A stretch of DNA of 64,000 nt from Alicyclobacillus tolerans (GTDB lineage Bacteria; Bacillota; Bacilli; Alicyclobacillales; Alicyclobacillaceae): contig NZ_JAJFNK010000002.1 of NCBI RefSeq assembly GCF_021739485.1, forward strand, positions 62,001 to 126,000, in the 5' to 3' direction. The notes under the pieces were generated by a model. That model saw nothing but the letters and a program-made list of their open reading frames with translations, searched no databases and was not told where the DNA came from. This document shows, piece after piece, positions 49,498-58,817 of the stretch (position 1 is its first letter; the number at the start of each line of letters is the position of its first letter). The position numbers and the translations under genes were made by a program.

Positions 49498-51129
49498 TTA
49501 GGCGATCCAAACGCGCAGAAAATACAGTGTGCCAAGAAAGTAGAGTAAATAACCTGACACGAGCAGCCAGGGAATCGCCAGCCACTTGGACCGGAACAGA
49601 TAGGCGAAGTAAATAAATCCTGGAAACAACATCAGCGCGTACCTGGGAAAGCTGACCAGGTAATCCGGCAGGTTAAACGAAGGTTCCGATGAAGTGATCC
49701 AGAGCGTAGCCACGAGGTACAGCCACCAGCCCACATGGGTCATCGACTTTCGAAGGTGTTGAACACCCAGTGCAACCCAGATGACAGCCAGAGTCATGGT
49801 TCCCCATTCCAGCGGGAAATAAAAACCCAACGTGTGCATCTTGGCATCGTGGTTGAACATCAATTGCAAGGTATGGAACCACGTGAGCCAAGGAGACATG
49901 TAAGACCGATGCCAGAAACGCTCAGCCGCAACAAACGCGAACAAGTTTCCGGTGTGAACTTTCAGCCACACCATATACAAAGCCAAACCGGCCGGAGCCA
50001 GCAGCATACTGACAACGTTCAAGCGGATTTTCGACCACCACGAAAGCTTAAAAAAGCGCCAGCCCATGTTCCCTTGTCGCAAGTACTCGAGGAATAAAAC
50101 AAACTCGACCAAAATTCCGGTGTTTCGCGTCAAAGTCGCAAAGAGCGTACAAACGCCCGCTAGCCAAAACCTCTTCGTTCGGGCCGCTAAAACGGCCGCC
50201 AGGATGAACATTAAAAACTGCGATTCCGTGTAGTCGGCAGCGAAGAAAAAACTGGTGGGAAACAATGCCAGCATTGCCATGGCCGTGAGGGCGGGGCGCA
50301 AACCAAATTCCAAATTCGCCAAAATCCCCAAGAGAAAAAGAGTGGCGACAAAGGCCGAGTTGCTGATGACGACGGCACTAACCTCGTAGTTCCACCCGGT
50401 ACCAATGTGCAAAAAACGGATGAACCACGGGTACATCGGCCAAAAAGCCGTCTGTTCCAAGGTGCGGTAGCCGCCTTTTGCAATTTCGAGGTACCACCCT
50501 GCATCCCAATGCGTGTACGTGTGAACCAGCAATTGATAAGCCGTCCAATTTTGCTTGTCGCGAAACGCGGCATTCCACGCAGACCCGAGCAGTATCAAAC
50601 GCTGCACAACAAACAGAATCCATGCTGCAGCCAAGAGCTTTTTCCAAGCCGTCCGCGTTTGGCTGCCGTTGGCTTCAGGGCCTTTGGCTTCGGATGGACT
50701 CGCCAAAGAGGATGAAGTCAAAGACATCTGCCGTTCGTGAAACACGAATCGCTTGTTGACAAAAAAACCAAAGGCGGTCACCGGTACCAAGTTCACCAGT
50801 TGGGCGAGGTAGGGAGAAGGCAAAATAAAGTACAGGATCCAGTGTAAGGTCAGCTCGCTCAAGGCTAAGATCATCCCGTTCGCGAGAACAAAACGCCACA
50901 TTTGTCCCCAGCGGAAACTCGTTTTTTGAAACGTCCAACGGGCGTTCAAGAGGTACGAGGAAATCATTCCGCCTGTGTACCCGAATACGAGTGCAGCCGC
51001 AGGATGCCAGTGAACAGCAATCAGTGCGGCATAGATTAAGTAGGATATTGCTGTGTTGACGACTCCAGTAAGGCAGTATTTCGCGAACTGCCAAACGGCT
51101 GGAAGTGCCGGTATGGACACACGGGTCAT
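49498..51129 (-). CDS. GtrA-like domain fused to a PIG-V/ArnT-like glycosyltransferase
   Basis: A 543-residue membrane protein. Residues 10-130 form a four-helix GtrA-like domain (FAKYCLTGVVNTAISYLIYAAL...VNKRFVF), the flippase-like partner of lipid-linked sugar transfer. Residues 160-540 form a polytopic domain with YTHWDAGWYLEIAKGGY and FWPMYPWFIR, the pattern of PIG-V-type mannosyltransferases with the acidic loop residue. A Ser/Pro-rich linker joins them. ATG 51129 follows AAAGGGACC. The substrate is unknown. Confidence 0.8.
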   Translation of the reverse strand: MTRVSIPALPAVWQFAKYCLTGVVNTAISYLIYAALIAVHWHPAAALVFGYTGGMISSYLLNARWTFQKTSFRWGQMWRFVLANGMILALSELTLHWILYFILPSPYLAQLVNLVPVTAFGFFVNKRFVFHERQMSLTSSSLASPSEAKGPEANGSQTRTAWKKLLAAAWILFVVQRLILLGSAWNAAFRDKQNWTAYQLLVHTYTHWDAGWYLEIAKGGYRTLEQTAFWPMYPWFIRFLHIGTGWNYEVSAVVISNSAFVATLFLLGILANLEFGLRPALTAMAMLALFPTSFFFAADYTESQFLMFILAAVLAARTKRFWLAGVCTLFATLTRNTGILVEFVLFLEYLRQGNMGWRFFKLSWWSKIRLNVVSMLLAPAGLALYMVWLKVHTGNLFAFVAAERFWHRSYMSPWLTWFHTLQLMFNHDAKMHTLGFYFPLEWGTMTLAVIWVALGVQHLRKSMTHVGWWLYLVATLWITSSEPSFNLPDYLVSFPRYALMLFPGFIYFAYLFRSKWLAIPWLLVSGYLLYFLGTLYFLRVWIA

Positions 51130-51263
51130 GGTTCGCGGTCCCTTTCTGTTCGCAGGCGACGCGCCCGCGAGCGATGATGAAGGTCTAATCCGCCCAACAT
51201 TATAACATTCATTTCTGCAAAACAAGTTCGTACTCGGGAGGGAATTGCCTGTACGGAGTCGGT

Positions 51264-51749
51264 TTACCTGGTATACCAATCTACCAGAAGCCCACCCAAA
51301 ACGGCCACCAGGACGGAGACGGCGGCCCGTAAGAACGTAAACTGCACGCCCAAGAAAGGGAACTCCGCGGGAAGGCGAGGCAAGGACACTAACTGCCAAG
51401 TGGTCATAAAGGCAAACACGGCCCCCGGGTTGGCTTCAGTGGTCAAAAGCCCCATCGCAAGGGGGTATACGGCCCAACGCGACCCGGTGCCAAACAATCC
51501 AAGTACGGCCCCCACAACGACACCGAGCGGCCCAAGTCCCCGGCCCAGGAGGTGAGCTACTGATTCTGCACGAATCAACTGTTCCATCAGACCGGCGGCG
51601 AACATCGACACGATGATCCACGGTGCCGCCTTGACAAACATGTCGACAGTGGATTCGAGTCCTTGTGCCGCAGTCTCAGGACGGAATACCGTCAAAAACA
51701 GATACGCTGCGAGCGTCAATGCGCCCATCGCAACCAGGGTTTTATCCAC
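51264..51749 (-). CDS. YraQ/DUF318-like permease, half-size
   Basis: A 161-residue membrane protein with four to five hydrophobic segments, and VDMFVKAAPWIIVSMFAAGLMEQLI and LGLFGTGSRWAVYPLAMGLLTTEANPGAVFAFMTTWQLVSLPR, the two conserved blocks of DUF318 permeases (YraQ, ArsP relatives). Full permeases are about twice as long, so this is either a half-size unit that dimerises or a shortened form. Its start ATG 51749 lies in a region with GGAGG. Confidence 0.65.
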   Translation of the reverse strand: MDKTLVAMGALTLAAYLFLTVFRPETAAQGLESTVDMFVKAAPWIIVSMFAAGLMEQLIRAESVAHLLGRGLGPLGVVVGAVLGLFGTGSRWAVYPLAMGLLTTEANPGAVFAFMTTWQLVSLPRLPAEFPFLGVQFTFLRAAVSVLVAVLGGLLVDWYTR

Positions 51750-51841
51750 AGGCCGGACCTCCAGTCAAAGCGGAGTACTGCACTTTAAGGGCCGTTCCCC
51801 AAAAACATCGAGGCACCAACCCAAAGCGATTTAACGAACGT

Positions 51842-53173
51842 CTAGGACAGCGTTTGCCTTAAAGCCTGGACTAACGCTGACCAGGTGTTTTTATCCGACC
51901 ACCCAAGTGACCATACCGCAGCGCCAGCGAGGTCGTTGTTGTTAATCAGAGCGAGTTTTCGAGCCAGTGTCGCAGGTGTCTCATACCAAACTTCCATATA
52001 GCCTTCTGGCTTAGGGTACTTGGCGAACGCTACGCCCAAGTAGTTGTTCCAGGTGGAAACTGCGTGATGGGCCTGCAAAATGCCTGAAACGGCGGAAGTC
52101 GCATAAGCTTGGCTCGTCACGCTGCCGTCAGAGTGGACCCACCAAAAACGGGTGTAAAACGGAATGCCCAAAATCAGTTTGTCTGCCGGAACTCCTGTGT
52201 CCAACAAATCTTCCACCGACTGGGTGACCCAAGGCACGTCCGCGACGGGTCCAGGGGTCTGGTCTCCGCCCCAGTGCTCGTCGTAGGCCATCACTATGAC
52301 GTAGTCACTGGCCGCGGCCAGCGCTGCGTGAAAGAAAGCAGCGTTGTCTTTCAAAAATACGATGTCGGGCGTCACGTCGACAGAAAGCACAAGATGCAAC
52401 GGTTTCATTGCCGCATGGAGCTGTTGCACAAACGTTGTAAAATTCGCCTCATCTGCGGTGCGCAGGTTTTCGAAGTCGACGTTGATGCCGTCCAAGTGCC
52501 CCTGTTTCGCAGCCGCCAGGACCTGGTTTACCAGGTTCTGACGGGACTTGGCCGAACTGAGCACGTCGTGCGTCAACTTTGCGTTGAACTGGTTGTCCAG
52601 CATGGCCCAAACTTTAATGTGACGGTTGTGTGCGTATTGAACGACAGTCGGTTCGATGTGATTCTGCAGTGCACCGCTGGCGTTTTGAACAGAGAGCCAT
52701 TGCGGGCTCACTACGGTGATTCCCGGATTGTCTTGAATCATTTGCTCCGTAGCAAGGGGTGTGTTGTATGTAACCCAGCCCAGGGCCACCTTTTTCGTCG
52801 ACGACTGCCAGGCGGACAGCGAACTGATGAAGCTGGACTGCGACTGGGTCTGACTGTTGGTTTGGGAAATGGTTTTCGGAAACTGGTGCATCACCATGCC
52901 TAACGGGTTTGTAAATGGCAGTCTGAGCGTGTCGGCAATCGCTACAGGCAACGAGTATGCAGAGGGGTTGTCCGACGACAAGTAATTGCTGGTTCCAACG
53001 AGCTCCGACAGTTCCAGCGACGACAAATTTGTGGCTTCTAAACGGGCTGCAGTCTGCCACGAACCTCCGCCATACAAAAATACCAAGCTGCCAAAGCACG
53101 CTGCAGTGAGCATGACAAGTCCGAACAACGTCGTTAACCACCGCGTAAACACAGAACGGTTCAATGGATCCAT
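51842..53173 (-). CDS. Glycoside hydrolase family 18 protein, membrane-anchored
   Basis: A 443-residue protein with an N-terminal membrane anchor (about residues 10-34) and a GH18 barrel: KVALGWVTYNT, the catalytic DGINVDFE (Glu235) and VIMAYDEHWGG, ending AAVWSLGW. It resembles spore cortex/peptidoglycan N-acetylglucosaminidases such as YaaH, YdhD or SleL without LysM repeats. It is likely extracytoplasmic. ATG 53173 is 10 bases after AGGAGG; ATG 53197 is an alternative. Confidence 0.85.
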   Translation of the reverse strand: MDPLNRSVFTRWLTTLFGLVMLTAACFGSLVFLYGGGSWQTAARLEATNLSSLELSELVGTSNYLSSDNPSAYSLPVAIADTLRLPFTNPLGMVMHQFPKTISQTNSQTQSQSSFISSLSAWQSSTKKVALGWVTYNTPLATEQMIQDNPGITVVSPQWLSVQNASGALQNHIEPTVVQYAHNRHIKVWAMLDNQFNAKLTHDVLSSAKSRQNLVNQVLAAAKQGHLDGINVDFENLRTADEANFTTFVQQLHAAMKPLHLVLSVDVTPDIVFLKDNAAFFHAALAAASDYVIVMAYDEHWGGDQTPGPVADVPWVTQSVEDLLDTGVPADKLILGIPFYTRFWWVHSDGSVTSQAYATSAVSGILQAHHAVSTWNNYLGVAFAKYPKPEGYMEVWYETPATLARKLALINNNDLAGAAVWSLGWSDKNTWSALVQALRQTLS

Positions 53174-53401
53174 CTGGGCTCGTCCTCCTGTTTCCACACT
53201 TTGTCCCGTTGTGGTAAGTCTATGAACTCGATTTGTAGTTTAGAAGAATTGCCAGTACAGGTTTTCTTCCGGTATCATAGAAACAGCGATAACTCGTTTT
53301 CTTTAAAAACTGAGCTTTCTGACCACTGTCCTGCGCAGGATGGAATCGCACCCAAACGGGTGCCCGGTCATAACGATTTCTAACAACTCCGAGGAAAGAG
53401 G

Positions 53402-54418
53402 ATGGTGGAAGAGGTGCTGTCACAGGACCAAAAACAAACCCTGACCATTCACCGGATCGAACTGCCGACTCCGTTTCCGGTGGGCCCCGTCAACGCGTAT
53501 TTGCTGATTAGCAACCAACAGGTCGTCCTTGTGGACTGCGGTCCAAAAACGGATGAAGCCCGCCAAGCGCTGCTTCAAGGCCTCTCGGATGTCGGTTTCC
53601 AACCCAAAGACATTACGGCCCTGGTGCTGACGCATGGTCATATCGATCACGTCGGGCTCACCGCGATGCTGCGCGAGCAAGGCGTACCGGTTTATGCGCA
53701 TCCCGAGGTCGCAACCTGGCTGGACGCCGAAGGGCGGTGGTCGACTTACCGGGGTGAATTTTTCGAGCGCTTGTACAATGAAATGGGCATGCCCGCAGAG
53801 GTCCGGGAGCGGGCCTTGAAGGAACTTTCCTTACACCGTGATTGGACCGACCAGTCGGTAGTGGATGTCCCATTGGAAGACGGAGGGGTGTTTCCGCCGT
53901 TGCCGGACTTTCGCGTCCTGTATGTTCCGGGTCACGCCCAAGCTGCCATTGCGTTGTACCGCGAAGACACGGGAGAGTTTGTCGTAGGAGATCAATTGCT
54001 GCAGAACGTATCGTCCAACGCCTTAATTGAACCTAAACTGAATGCACCCCGGGGCAGCGCCGCGAAGCGTACGATGAGTCTCATTCAATACCGGCAAAAC
54101 CTGAAGTTCCTAGCGACTTTGAAAACGAACCAAGTCTTCCCAGGGCACGGGGATATCTTCACGGATGCGGCAGGGTTGATTGCTAAGCGGCTGCGTGAAC
54201 AAACGAGGCGTCGCGATCAGTTTTACGAGATGCTGAAGACATCGGGGCCGTGCTCGGCGTACGGGTTAGCCACCCGGTACTTTACACGGCACCGCAATCA
54301 AGCTTCTTTAATCCTGTCAGAAACCCTTGGATACTTGGATTGGATGAAGGAAATGGGGTGGATTCAAGAACAAACGGGTGACGACGGCATCGCATACTGG
54401 TCTGTCGTGAAAGACTAA
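53402..54418 (+). CDS. MBL-fold metallo-hydrolase (glyoxalase II-like)
   Basis: A 338-residue protein with the metal motif THGHIDHVG (HxHxDH, His78-His83), GHAQAAIALYREDTGEFVVGDQLL and PGHGDIF, the full set for a binuclear zinc MBL hydrolase. The C-terminal 90 residues form a winged-helix-like extension seen in LACTB2-type proteins. Substrate unknown. The ATG at 53402 follows GAGGAAAGAGG. It is divergent from the GH18 gene. Confidence 0.85.
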   Translation: MVEEVLSQDQKQTLTIHRIELPTPFPVGPVNAYLLISNQQVVLVDCGPKTDEARQALLQGLSDVGFQPKDITALVLTHGHIDHVGLTAMLREQGVPVYAHPEVATWLDAEGRWSTYRGEFFERLYNEMGMPAEVRERALKELSLHRDWTDQSVVDVPLEDGGVFPPLPDFRVLYVPGHAQAAIALYREDTGEFVVGDQLLQNVSSNALIEPKLNAPRGSAAKRTMSLIQYRQNLKFLATLKTNQVFPGHGDIFTDAAGLIAKRLREQTRRRDQFYEMLKTSGPCSAYGLATRYFTRHRNQASLILSETLGYLDWMKEMGWIQEQTGDDGIAYWSVVKD

Positions 54419-54466
54419 GACTTTGCGGCGAACAAACGGGTCCAACGCACGGGTCCAATTCGCGGG

Positions 54467-55168
54467 TCAGGACTCGTTGGGCTGCCAGTCGCTGTCGCCG
54501 TCCGCGTAAAACTCCTTTTTCCAAATCGGAACTTGCTTTTTGAGCCGTTCGATGAGCGCACGCGCTGCGGCAAAAGCAGTGTCGCGGTGCGGCGACGCAG
54601 CGGCACAGATGACTGCGATGTCCGTGGGCCAGAGGTGTCCGATCCGGTGCCACTGAATGGTCTCGACACCAGGCCACTCATTTTTGACTTCCTGTTCAAT
54701 TTCCCGCATTTTTTGTTCAGCCATTTCGATATAGGCTTCGTACGTGAGCGATTTGGTTTGCCGGCCGCGGGTGAATTCCCGGACTGTGCCGCAGAAGATG
54801 ACCGTGCCCCCGCAATACACACTTTCCAACTGTTTAAACGCCGCATCGACATTTAATTCGTCTTCCGTCACAAGGCAAGACGGCAAGGCTTCGCTGATGC
54901 GGGGGTCTGCCTCCGGACTGCCGCCGCCTACGGGGGGGATCAACGCGATTTCCTCGGCAGGCAGAACGGGTTGGTTGTCGGATTTGTACGTTCGGTTTAC
55001 AGCGACCAAACAATGTTCAATTTGTCCGGCCGAACCAGGGTATAGGCGGACAAAGACTGTTTTCAAGTCTTTCACGGTGGCTGACGCGGGCAGGTCTAAG
55101 GCGACTTCCCGATGGCCAATGGTTTCTGCTAACCCCGCGAACAATTTGACGGTCACACTCAAGCCCAT
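54467..55168 (-). CDS. moaDE: MoaD-MoaE fusion, molybdopterin synthase
   Basis: A 233-residue fusion. Residues 1-83 are MoaD (SVTVKLFAGLAETIG, ending IPPVGGG, the sulfur-carrying Gly-Gly end), and residues 95-233 are MoaE (GGTVIFCGTVREFTRG, TYEAYIEMAEQKMREI, HRIGHLWPTDIAV, VPIWKKEFY with the catalytic Lys). Molybdopterin synthase inserts the dithiolene sulfurs into precursor Z. MoaD needs a free Gly-Gly end, so the fusion must be cleaved after the GG or work differently. ATG 55168 follows AAGAGGTG. It is divergent from moaC. Confidence 0.9.
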   Translation of the reverse strand: MGLSVTVKLFAGLAETIGHREVALDLPASATVKDLKTVFVRLYPGSAGQIEHCLVAVNRTYKSDNQPVLPAEEIALIPPVGGGSPEADPRISEALPSCLVTEDELNVDAAFKQLESVYCGGTVIFCGTVREFTRGRQTKSLTYEAYIEMAEQKMREIEQEVKNEWPGVETIQWHRIGHLWPTDIAVICAAASPHRDTAFAAARALIERLKKQVPIWKKEFYADGDSDWQPNES

Positions 55169-55224
55169 CACCTCTTGAAGTGACCATAGCACAACGCCAG
55201 TGGGTTTGGGAAGTACAAGCGTAG

Positions 55225-55256
55225 GTCCTTGGTGTAGACTGTGGCGTCCTTGGTGT
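55225..55256. repeat. 21-bp-spaced direct repeat in the moaDE/moaC promoter region
   Basis: GTCCTTGGTGT occurs at 55225-55235 and at 55246-55256, a 21-base period (two turns of the helix), directly upstream of the moaC -10 box. This layout suits a regulator binding on one DNA face. Confidence 0.45.
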
Positions 55257-55274
55257 CGGGCTCTGCCGTTGTCG

Positions 55275-55280
55275 TATAAT
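55275..55280 (+). promoter_or_regulatory. -10 box of moaC
   Basis: A perfect TATAAT lies 28 bases before the moaC start. The best -35 (TTGGTG, 55250-55255, spacing 19) overlaps the second direct repeat. Confidence 0.5.
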
Positions 55281-55308
55281 GAGGGCAGGTGTTTATGGGA
55301 GGATGACT

Positions 55309-55848
55309 ATGGAAAACGAATTCAACAACGCGGCACCGACGCATGCAACAACCGGTTTGACTCACTTTGACGAATCCGGGAGGCCCCAGATGGTCGACGT
55401 GTCCGACAAGGCGGACAGCCGGCGCGAAGCGGTTGCGCAAGCAGTCGTGGTCATGGAAGAAAACACCCGGGTGCAAATTGAACAACGCACCGTGCACAAA
55501 GGGGACGTTCTTGCCATCGCTGAGCTCGCAGGCATCATGGGAGCCAAGAGAACGTCGGAACTGATTCCGCTGTGCCACCCGGTCCCTTTGACGAAAGTGA
55601 ATGTTGTTTGTACGTGGGACCGCGGCAACGATTCGCAGAATCCGCCGGGTCAGGCCTCCTTGATCATCACTGCAAGCGTATTGACGACTTACCGTACGGG
55701 TGTAGAGATGGAGGCCTTGACGGCGTGCAGCACCGCGGCCCTCACGGTTTACGATATGTGCAAGGCCGTCGACCGGGGGATGGCGATTCAGGACATCCGG
55801 CTGCTGTATAAGGCCGGCGGCAAAAGCGGAACGTTTGATCGGCGATAG
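55309..55848 (+). CDS. moaC: Cyclic pyranopterin monophosphate synthase MoaC
   Basis: A 179-residue MoaC: LTHFDESGRPQMVDVSDKADSRREAVA, GDVLAIAELAGIMGAKRTSELIPLCHPVPL, GVEMEALTACSTAALTVYDMCKAVD and IRLLYKAGGKSG with the catalytic lysines. It acts with MoaA in the first step of molybdenum cofactor synthesis. ATG 55309 is 6 bases after TGGGAGG; upstream ATGs at 55279 and 55303 are in frame but poorly placed. moaA is not in the window. Confidence 0.95.
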   Translation: MENEFNNAAPTHATTGLTHFDESGRPQMVDVSDKADSRREAVAQAVVVMEENTRVQIEQRTVHKGDVLAIAELAGIMGAKRTSELIPLCHPVPLTKVNVVCTWDRGNDSQNPPGQASLIITASVLTTYRTGVEMEALTACSTAALTVYDMCKAVDRGMAIQDIRLLYKAGGKSGTFDRR

Positions 55849-55955
55849 GGGGCAGGTCCTGTCGGTTCTGCGGCACTTTGGACAGGTATCTTCTTTAGAC
55901 ACGGATCTTTGGTCTGGACAGTTCCTTGGACCGCTATCTTGTAGGCAAGGATTTG

Positions 55956-56261
55956 TTAGTGTTTGGGTTCGTGCGGACGGTTTTTTCGCATCACAGGCCG
56001 TCCTCGCCACCCCTCGCGAGTCAGCTTGCCTCGCTTTTTGTCGCGAAAGTAAACAAAGCCTCCAAGAAAGGCCGTCGCAAGCAAACCCAGAATGAGGCCA
56101 ACCACACTCATCAGTGCGTCGGAAAGACGGCCGAATGCCAGCCACTTTTCGATGTCAATGCGAAACAGATTGAATCCTGCACCCGCGATGAGAAAGACAA
56201 TAATGAGAACCAACCAGGCCATTAGGTTGCGAATGTAGGCTTGTAGTACAGGTTTTGGCAA
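55956..56261 (-). CDS. Small two-TM membrane protein, unknown
   Basis: A 101-residue protein with two hydrophobic segments ([20 protein letters not shown] and [21 protein letters not shown]) and a highly basic C-terminal tail ([24 protein letters not shown]). TTG 56261 lies 8 bases after AGAGGAG; GTG 56270 overlaps that site. It is divergent from the sigma-54 activator gene. No function recognised. Confidence 0.6.
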   Translation of the reverse strand: MPKPVLQAYIRNLMAWLVLIIVFLIAGAGFNLFRIDIEKWLAFGRLSDALMSVVGLILGLLATAFLGGFVYFRDKKRGKLTREGWRGRPVMRKNRPHEPKH

Positions 56262-56395
56262 CGGATTCACTCCTCTTTGAAGACATCATATCGTACGGGT
56301 CAAACGCCCGACAAGCCGCCGGGTCGCAACGGCCGCCTCTGCGACAAAGCGGGTACGACGCGAGGTGGTACAATGACGGCAAGGAGTGGTTGCCA

Positions 56396-58459
56396 GTGAC
56401 GCGAGTATTAATTGTGGGTGCCGGTGAAGGTGGGCACAAACTCATTCAAGCGCTTCAGGACCATTCTCAGATCTGCGTTGTGTGCGTCGTGGACGTTTCC
56501 AGTCAGGCTCCTGGAATTCAACGGGCCAGAGAATACGGAATCGCCACGAGACAAGACTACTTGCAAGCCGTTGAGGAATTTTCCAAAGAGGGCTTGGATG
56601 TCATTCTTGAGGTCACAGGAGATGCGAGTGTTTACGAACGTCTCGTCGGTGCGGTGACGGACGACACCCTGGTCATTTCGGGGCGCACTCTTCGTTTTTT
56701 TATGCTTTTAATCGAAGACAAGATCGCGCTGATTCGCGAACTTGTGAAATGGCAGCGGGAATTGCAGCTGATTCTGGATGCCGCGCACGACGGTATGCTG
56801 GGCTTGAACGACCGCGGTGAAATTGCGCTGTTTAATGCGGGAGCGCAAAGGTTATTGGGGACCAGTGCCAAGGAAACCCTCGGACGGCACGTCGAAGAGG
56901 TTTTTCCGGAATCCGGTCTAACGCGGATATTGACTTCTAAACGAGCCGAGTTGAACCAAGTGCAGCGGGTCAACGGCACGGAGATCGTCGTGAACCGCAT
57001 GCCCGTGTTGGATGAGTCTGGTGCCGTGGTGGGAGCCATCTCTGTTTTTCGCGACGTGACGGAACTTCGACACTTGGCTGCCGAAGTCACAAATTTGCGA
57101 GAAATTCAAACCTTGCTCGAAGCTGTGATTCAAAGTACCCAGGATGCGATCTCAGTGGTTGACAAAGACGGGAAAGGCATCCTCATCAATCCGGCTTACA
57201 CCAGACTGACTGGACTAAGCCGGGCCGACGTGATTGGGAAACCGGCCGACGTCGACATTGCCGAGGGGGACAGCATGCATTTGCAGGTGCTCCGGACGAA
57301 ACAACCCGTGCGCAATGTCCCTCTCAAAGTGGGGCCGCTGCGCAAAGAAGTGATTGTCGATGTCGCGCCGATTTTGGTCAACAACGAACTGAGGGGCAGC
57401 GTCGGCGTCATTCACGATATTTCGGAAATCCAACGATTGACCAAAGAACTCGACCAGGCCAACAAACTGCTCAGGTCCGTGCAAGCCAAGTACACCTTTG
57501 ACGACGTGACAGGCCACAGTTTGCACCTGCGAATGGCCGTCGAGCAGGCCAAGCGTGCCGCATTGACTCCAGCCACCGTTTTGCTTCGCGGCGAATCGGG
57601 GACGGGCAAGGAGTTGTTTGCCCACGCCATTCACCACGCCAGCGAGCGCAGGTACCACGCATTTGTGCGGGTAAACTGTGCAGCCATTTCGGAAACCCTT
57701 TTAGAAAGTGAACTGTTTGGATACGAGGAAGGGGCGTTTACGGGAGCCCGCAGAGGCGGCAAAAAGGGGCTGTTTGAAGAGGCGTCTAAAGGGACGATCT
57801 TTTTGGACGAAGTCGGAGAGTTAAACCAATCCACTCAAGCCAAACTCCTTCGAACCTTGCAGGAGCAAGAAATTGTGCGGGTGGGTGGCGCCAAACCCAT
57901 TCCTATCGATGTGCGCCTGATCGCAGCGACGCACGTCAACCTGGAGCAAGCCGTGGCCAGCGGGCAGTTCCGGGAAGACCTCTACTACCGCCTCAATGTC
58001 ATACCTATCGTAATTCCACCGCTGCGCTACCGCAAAGACGACATCCCAGAGTTGTGTCAACAGGTCATTCATCGGCTCAATCAAGCTTATGGGAGAAACG
58101 TTGAGTCCATCTCTGAGGACGCCATTGCCATGCTCCAGGAGTATCACTGGCCGGGCAACGTGCGGGAATTGGAAAACACGCTGGGCAGGGCGATGTTGAA
58201 CATGACGTTCCAAGAACTCGTTCTCGACGCCAGACACTTGCCTTTGCTTCATCAACGCGGTTCTTTTGCGCCAGCGCTTCCGCCAGTCAACGCTTCGGTG
58301 TGGACCGAGGGGACTTTGCAGGACATTGTGCGCCGCGCGGAACAAATCGCGATCGAACAAACCCTCAGCGCGACGCATGGCAACAAGACCGAAGCGGCGA
58401 AACGCCTCGGGATCTCTTTGCGCAGTTTGTACTATAAACTCAATCAATTCACCTCTTAG
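56396..58459 (+). CDS. Sigma-54-dependent activator with N-terminal Rossmann-like domain
   Basis: A 687-residue regulator of the BkdR/RocR kind. Residues 1-100 look like a nucleotide-binding domain ([33 protein letters not shown]), two PAS domains follow (about 118-225 and 240-350), then the AAA+ domain with [19 protein letters not shown] and the sigma-54-contacting GAFTGA loop, and a Fis-type helix-turn-helix ([20 protein letters not shown]). The downstream branched-chain catabolic operon has a -24/-12 promoter. GTG 56396 follows AAGGAG. Confidence 0.88.
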   Translation: MTRVLIVGAGEGGHKLIQALQDHSQICVVCVVDVSSQAPGIQRAREYGIATRQDYLQAVEEFSKEGLDVILEVTGDASVYERLVGAVTDDTLVISGRTLRFFMLLIEDKIALIRELVKWQRELQLILDAAHDGMLGLNDRGEIALFNAGAQRLLGTSAKETLGRHVEEVFPESGLTRILTSKRAELNQVQRVNGTEIVVNRMPVLDESGAVVGAISVFRDVTELRHLAAEVTNLREIQTLLEAVIQSTQDAISVVDKDGKGILINPAYTRLTGLSRADVIGKPADVDIAEGDSMHLQVLRTKQPVRNVPLKVGPLRKEVIVDVAPILVNNELRGSVGVIHDISEIQRLTKELDQANKLLRSVQAKYTFDDVTGHSLHLRMAVEQAKRAALTPATVLLRGESGTGKELFAHAIHHASERRYHAFVRVNCAAISETLLESELFGYEEGAFTGARRGGKKGLFEEASKGTIFLDEVGELNQSTQAKLLRTLQEQEIVRVGGAKPIPIDVRLIAATHVNLEQAVASGQFREDLYYRLNVIPIVIPPLRYRKDDIPELCQQVIHRLNQAYGRNVESISEDAIAMLQEYHWPGNVRELENTLGRAMLNMTFQELVLDARHLPLLHQRGSFAPALPPVNASVWTEGTLQDIVRRAEQIAIEQTLSATHGNKTEAAKRLGISLRSLYYKLNQFTS

Positions 58460-58523
58460 CCCTCTCTGGCCAGTCCGCCTGGAGCCTCAATCCTTTGTTT
58501 TGAAATCGCTTGCTTGCACAATT

Positions 58524-58538
58524 TTGCATACTACGCAA
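58524..58538. promoter_or_regulatory. Possible upstream activator site
   Basis: TTGCATACTACGCAA is a near-perfect 15-base palindrome about 90 bases upstream of the -24 element; similar half sites (TTGCACAA, TGCAC) surround it. It is a candidate binding site for the activator encoded next to it. Confidence 0.5.
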
Positions 58539-58624
58539 TAAACTGCACATAACGGGAGTGGGCGCCTAGCGGCGGACTCCCAAGAACCCCTCATGGATCC
58601 GTCAATTTTTAAAGAAAATCATAT

Positions 58625-58640
58625 TTGGCACAACATTTGC
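58625..58640 (+). promoter_or_regulatory. Sigma-54 (-24/-12) promoter of the bkd operon
   Basis: TTGGCAC (58625-58631), five bases, TTGC (58637-58640): GG and GC with exactly 10 bases between, a full match to the sigma-54 consensus. The start of transcription is expected near 58,653, giving a leader of about 165 bases. An AT-rich stretch (TTTTTAAAGAAAAT) lies just upstream. Confidence 0.88.
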
Positions 58641-58817
58641 GAATGACTGTAACGTGCAGGTTAAATCAGGAATTTGTCTGCCGTGACAAACGCTCAGCTC
58701 ATTCGTCAACTATCCAATAGAATCTACAAACCCATAGAACGTACGAATTTTCGCAATGCGAGGCGTGTTGACGCAGAGCGTGAACGAGTGACTGACAACG
58801 AGGAGGCGCGAAACGAT

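Noticed and set aside
51264..51749. A spore maturation protein SpmA/SpmB-like gene
   Set aside because: The conserved blocks fit DUF318/YraQ better than the nucleoside-recognition domain.
52109..52903. A 264-codon open frame on the + strand
   Set aside because: It is fully inside the GH18 gene on the other strand and mirrors its codon pattern; it has no own ribosome site.
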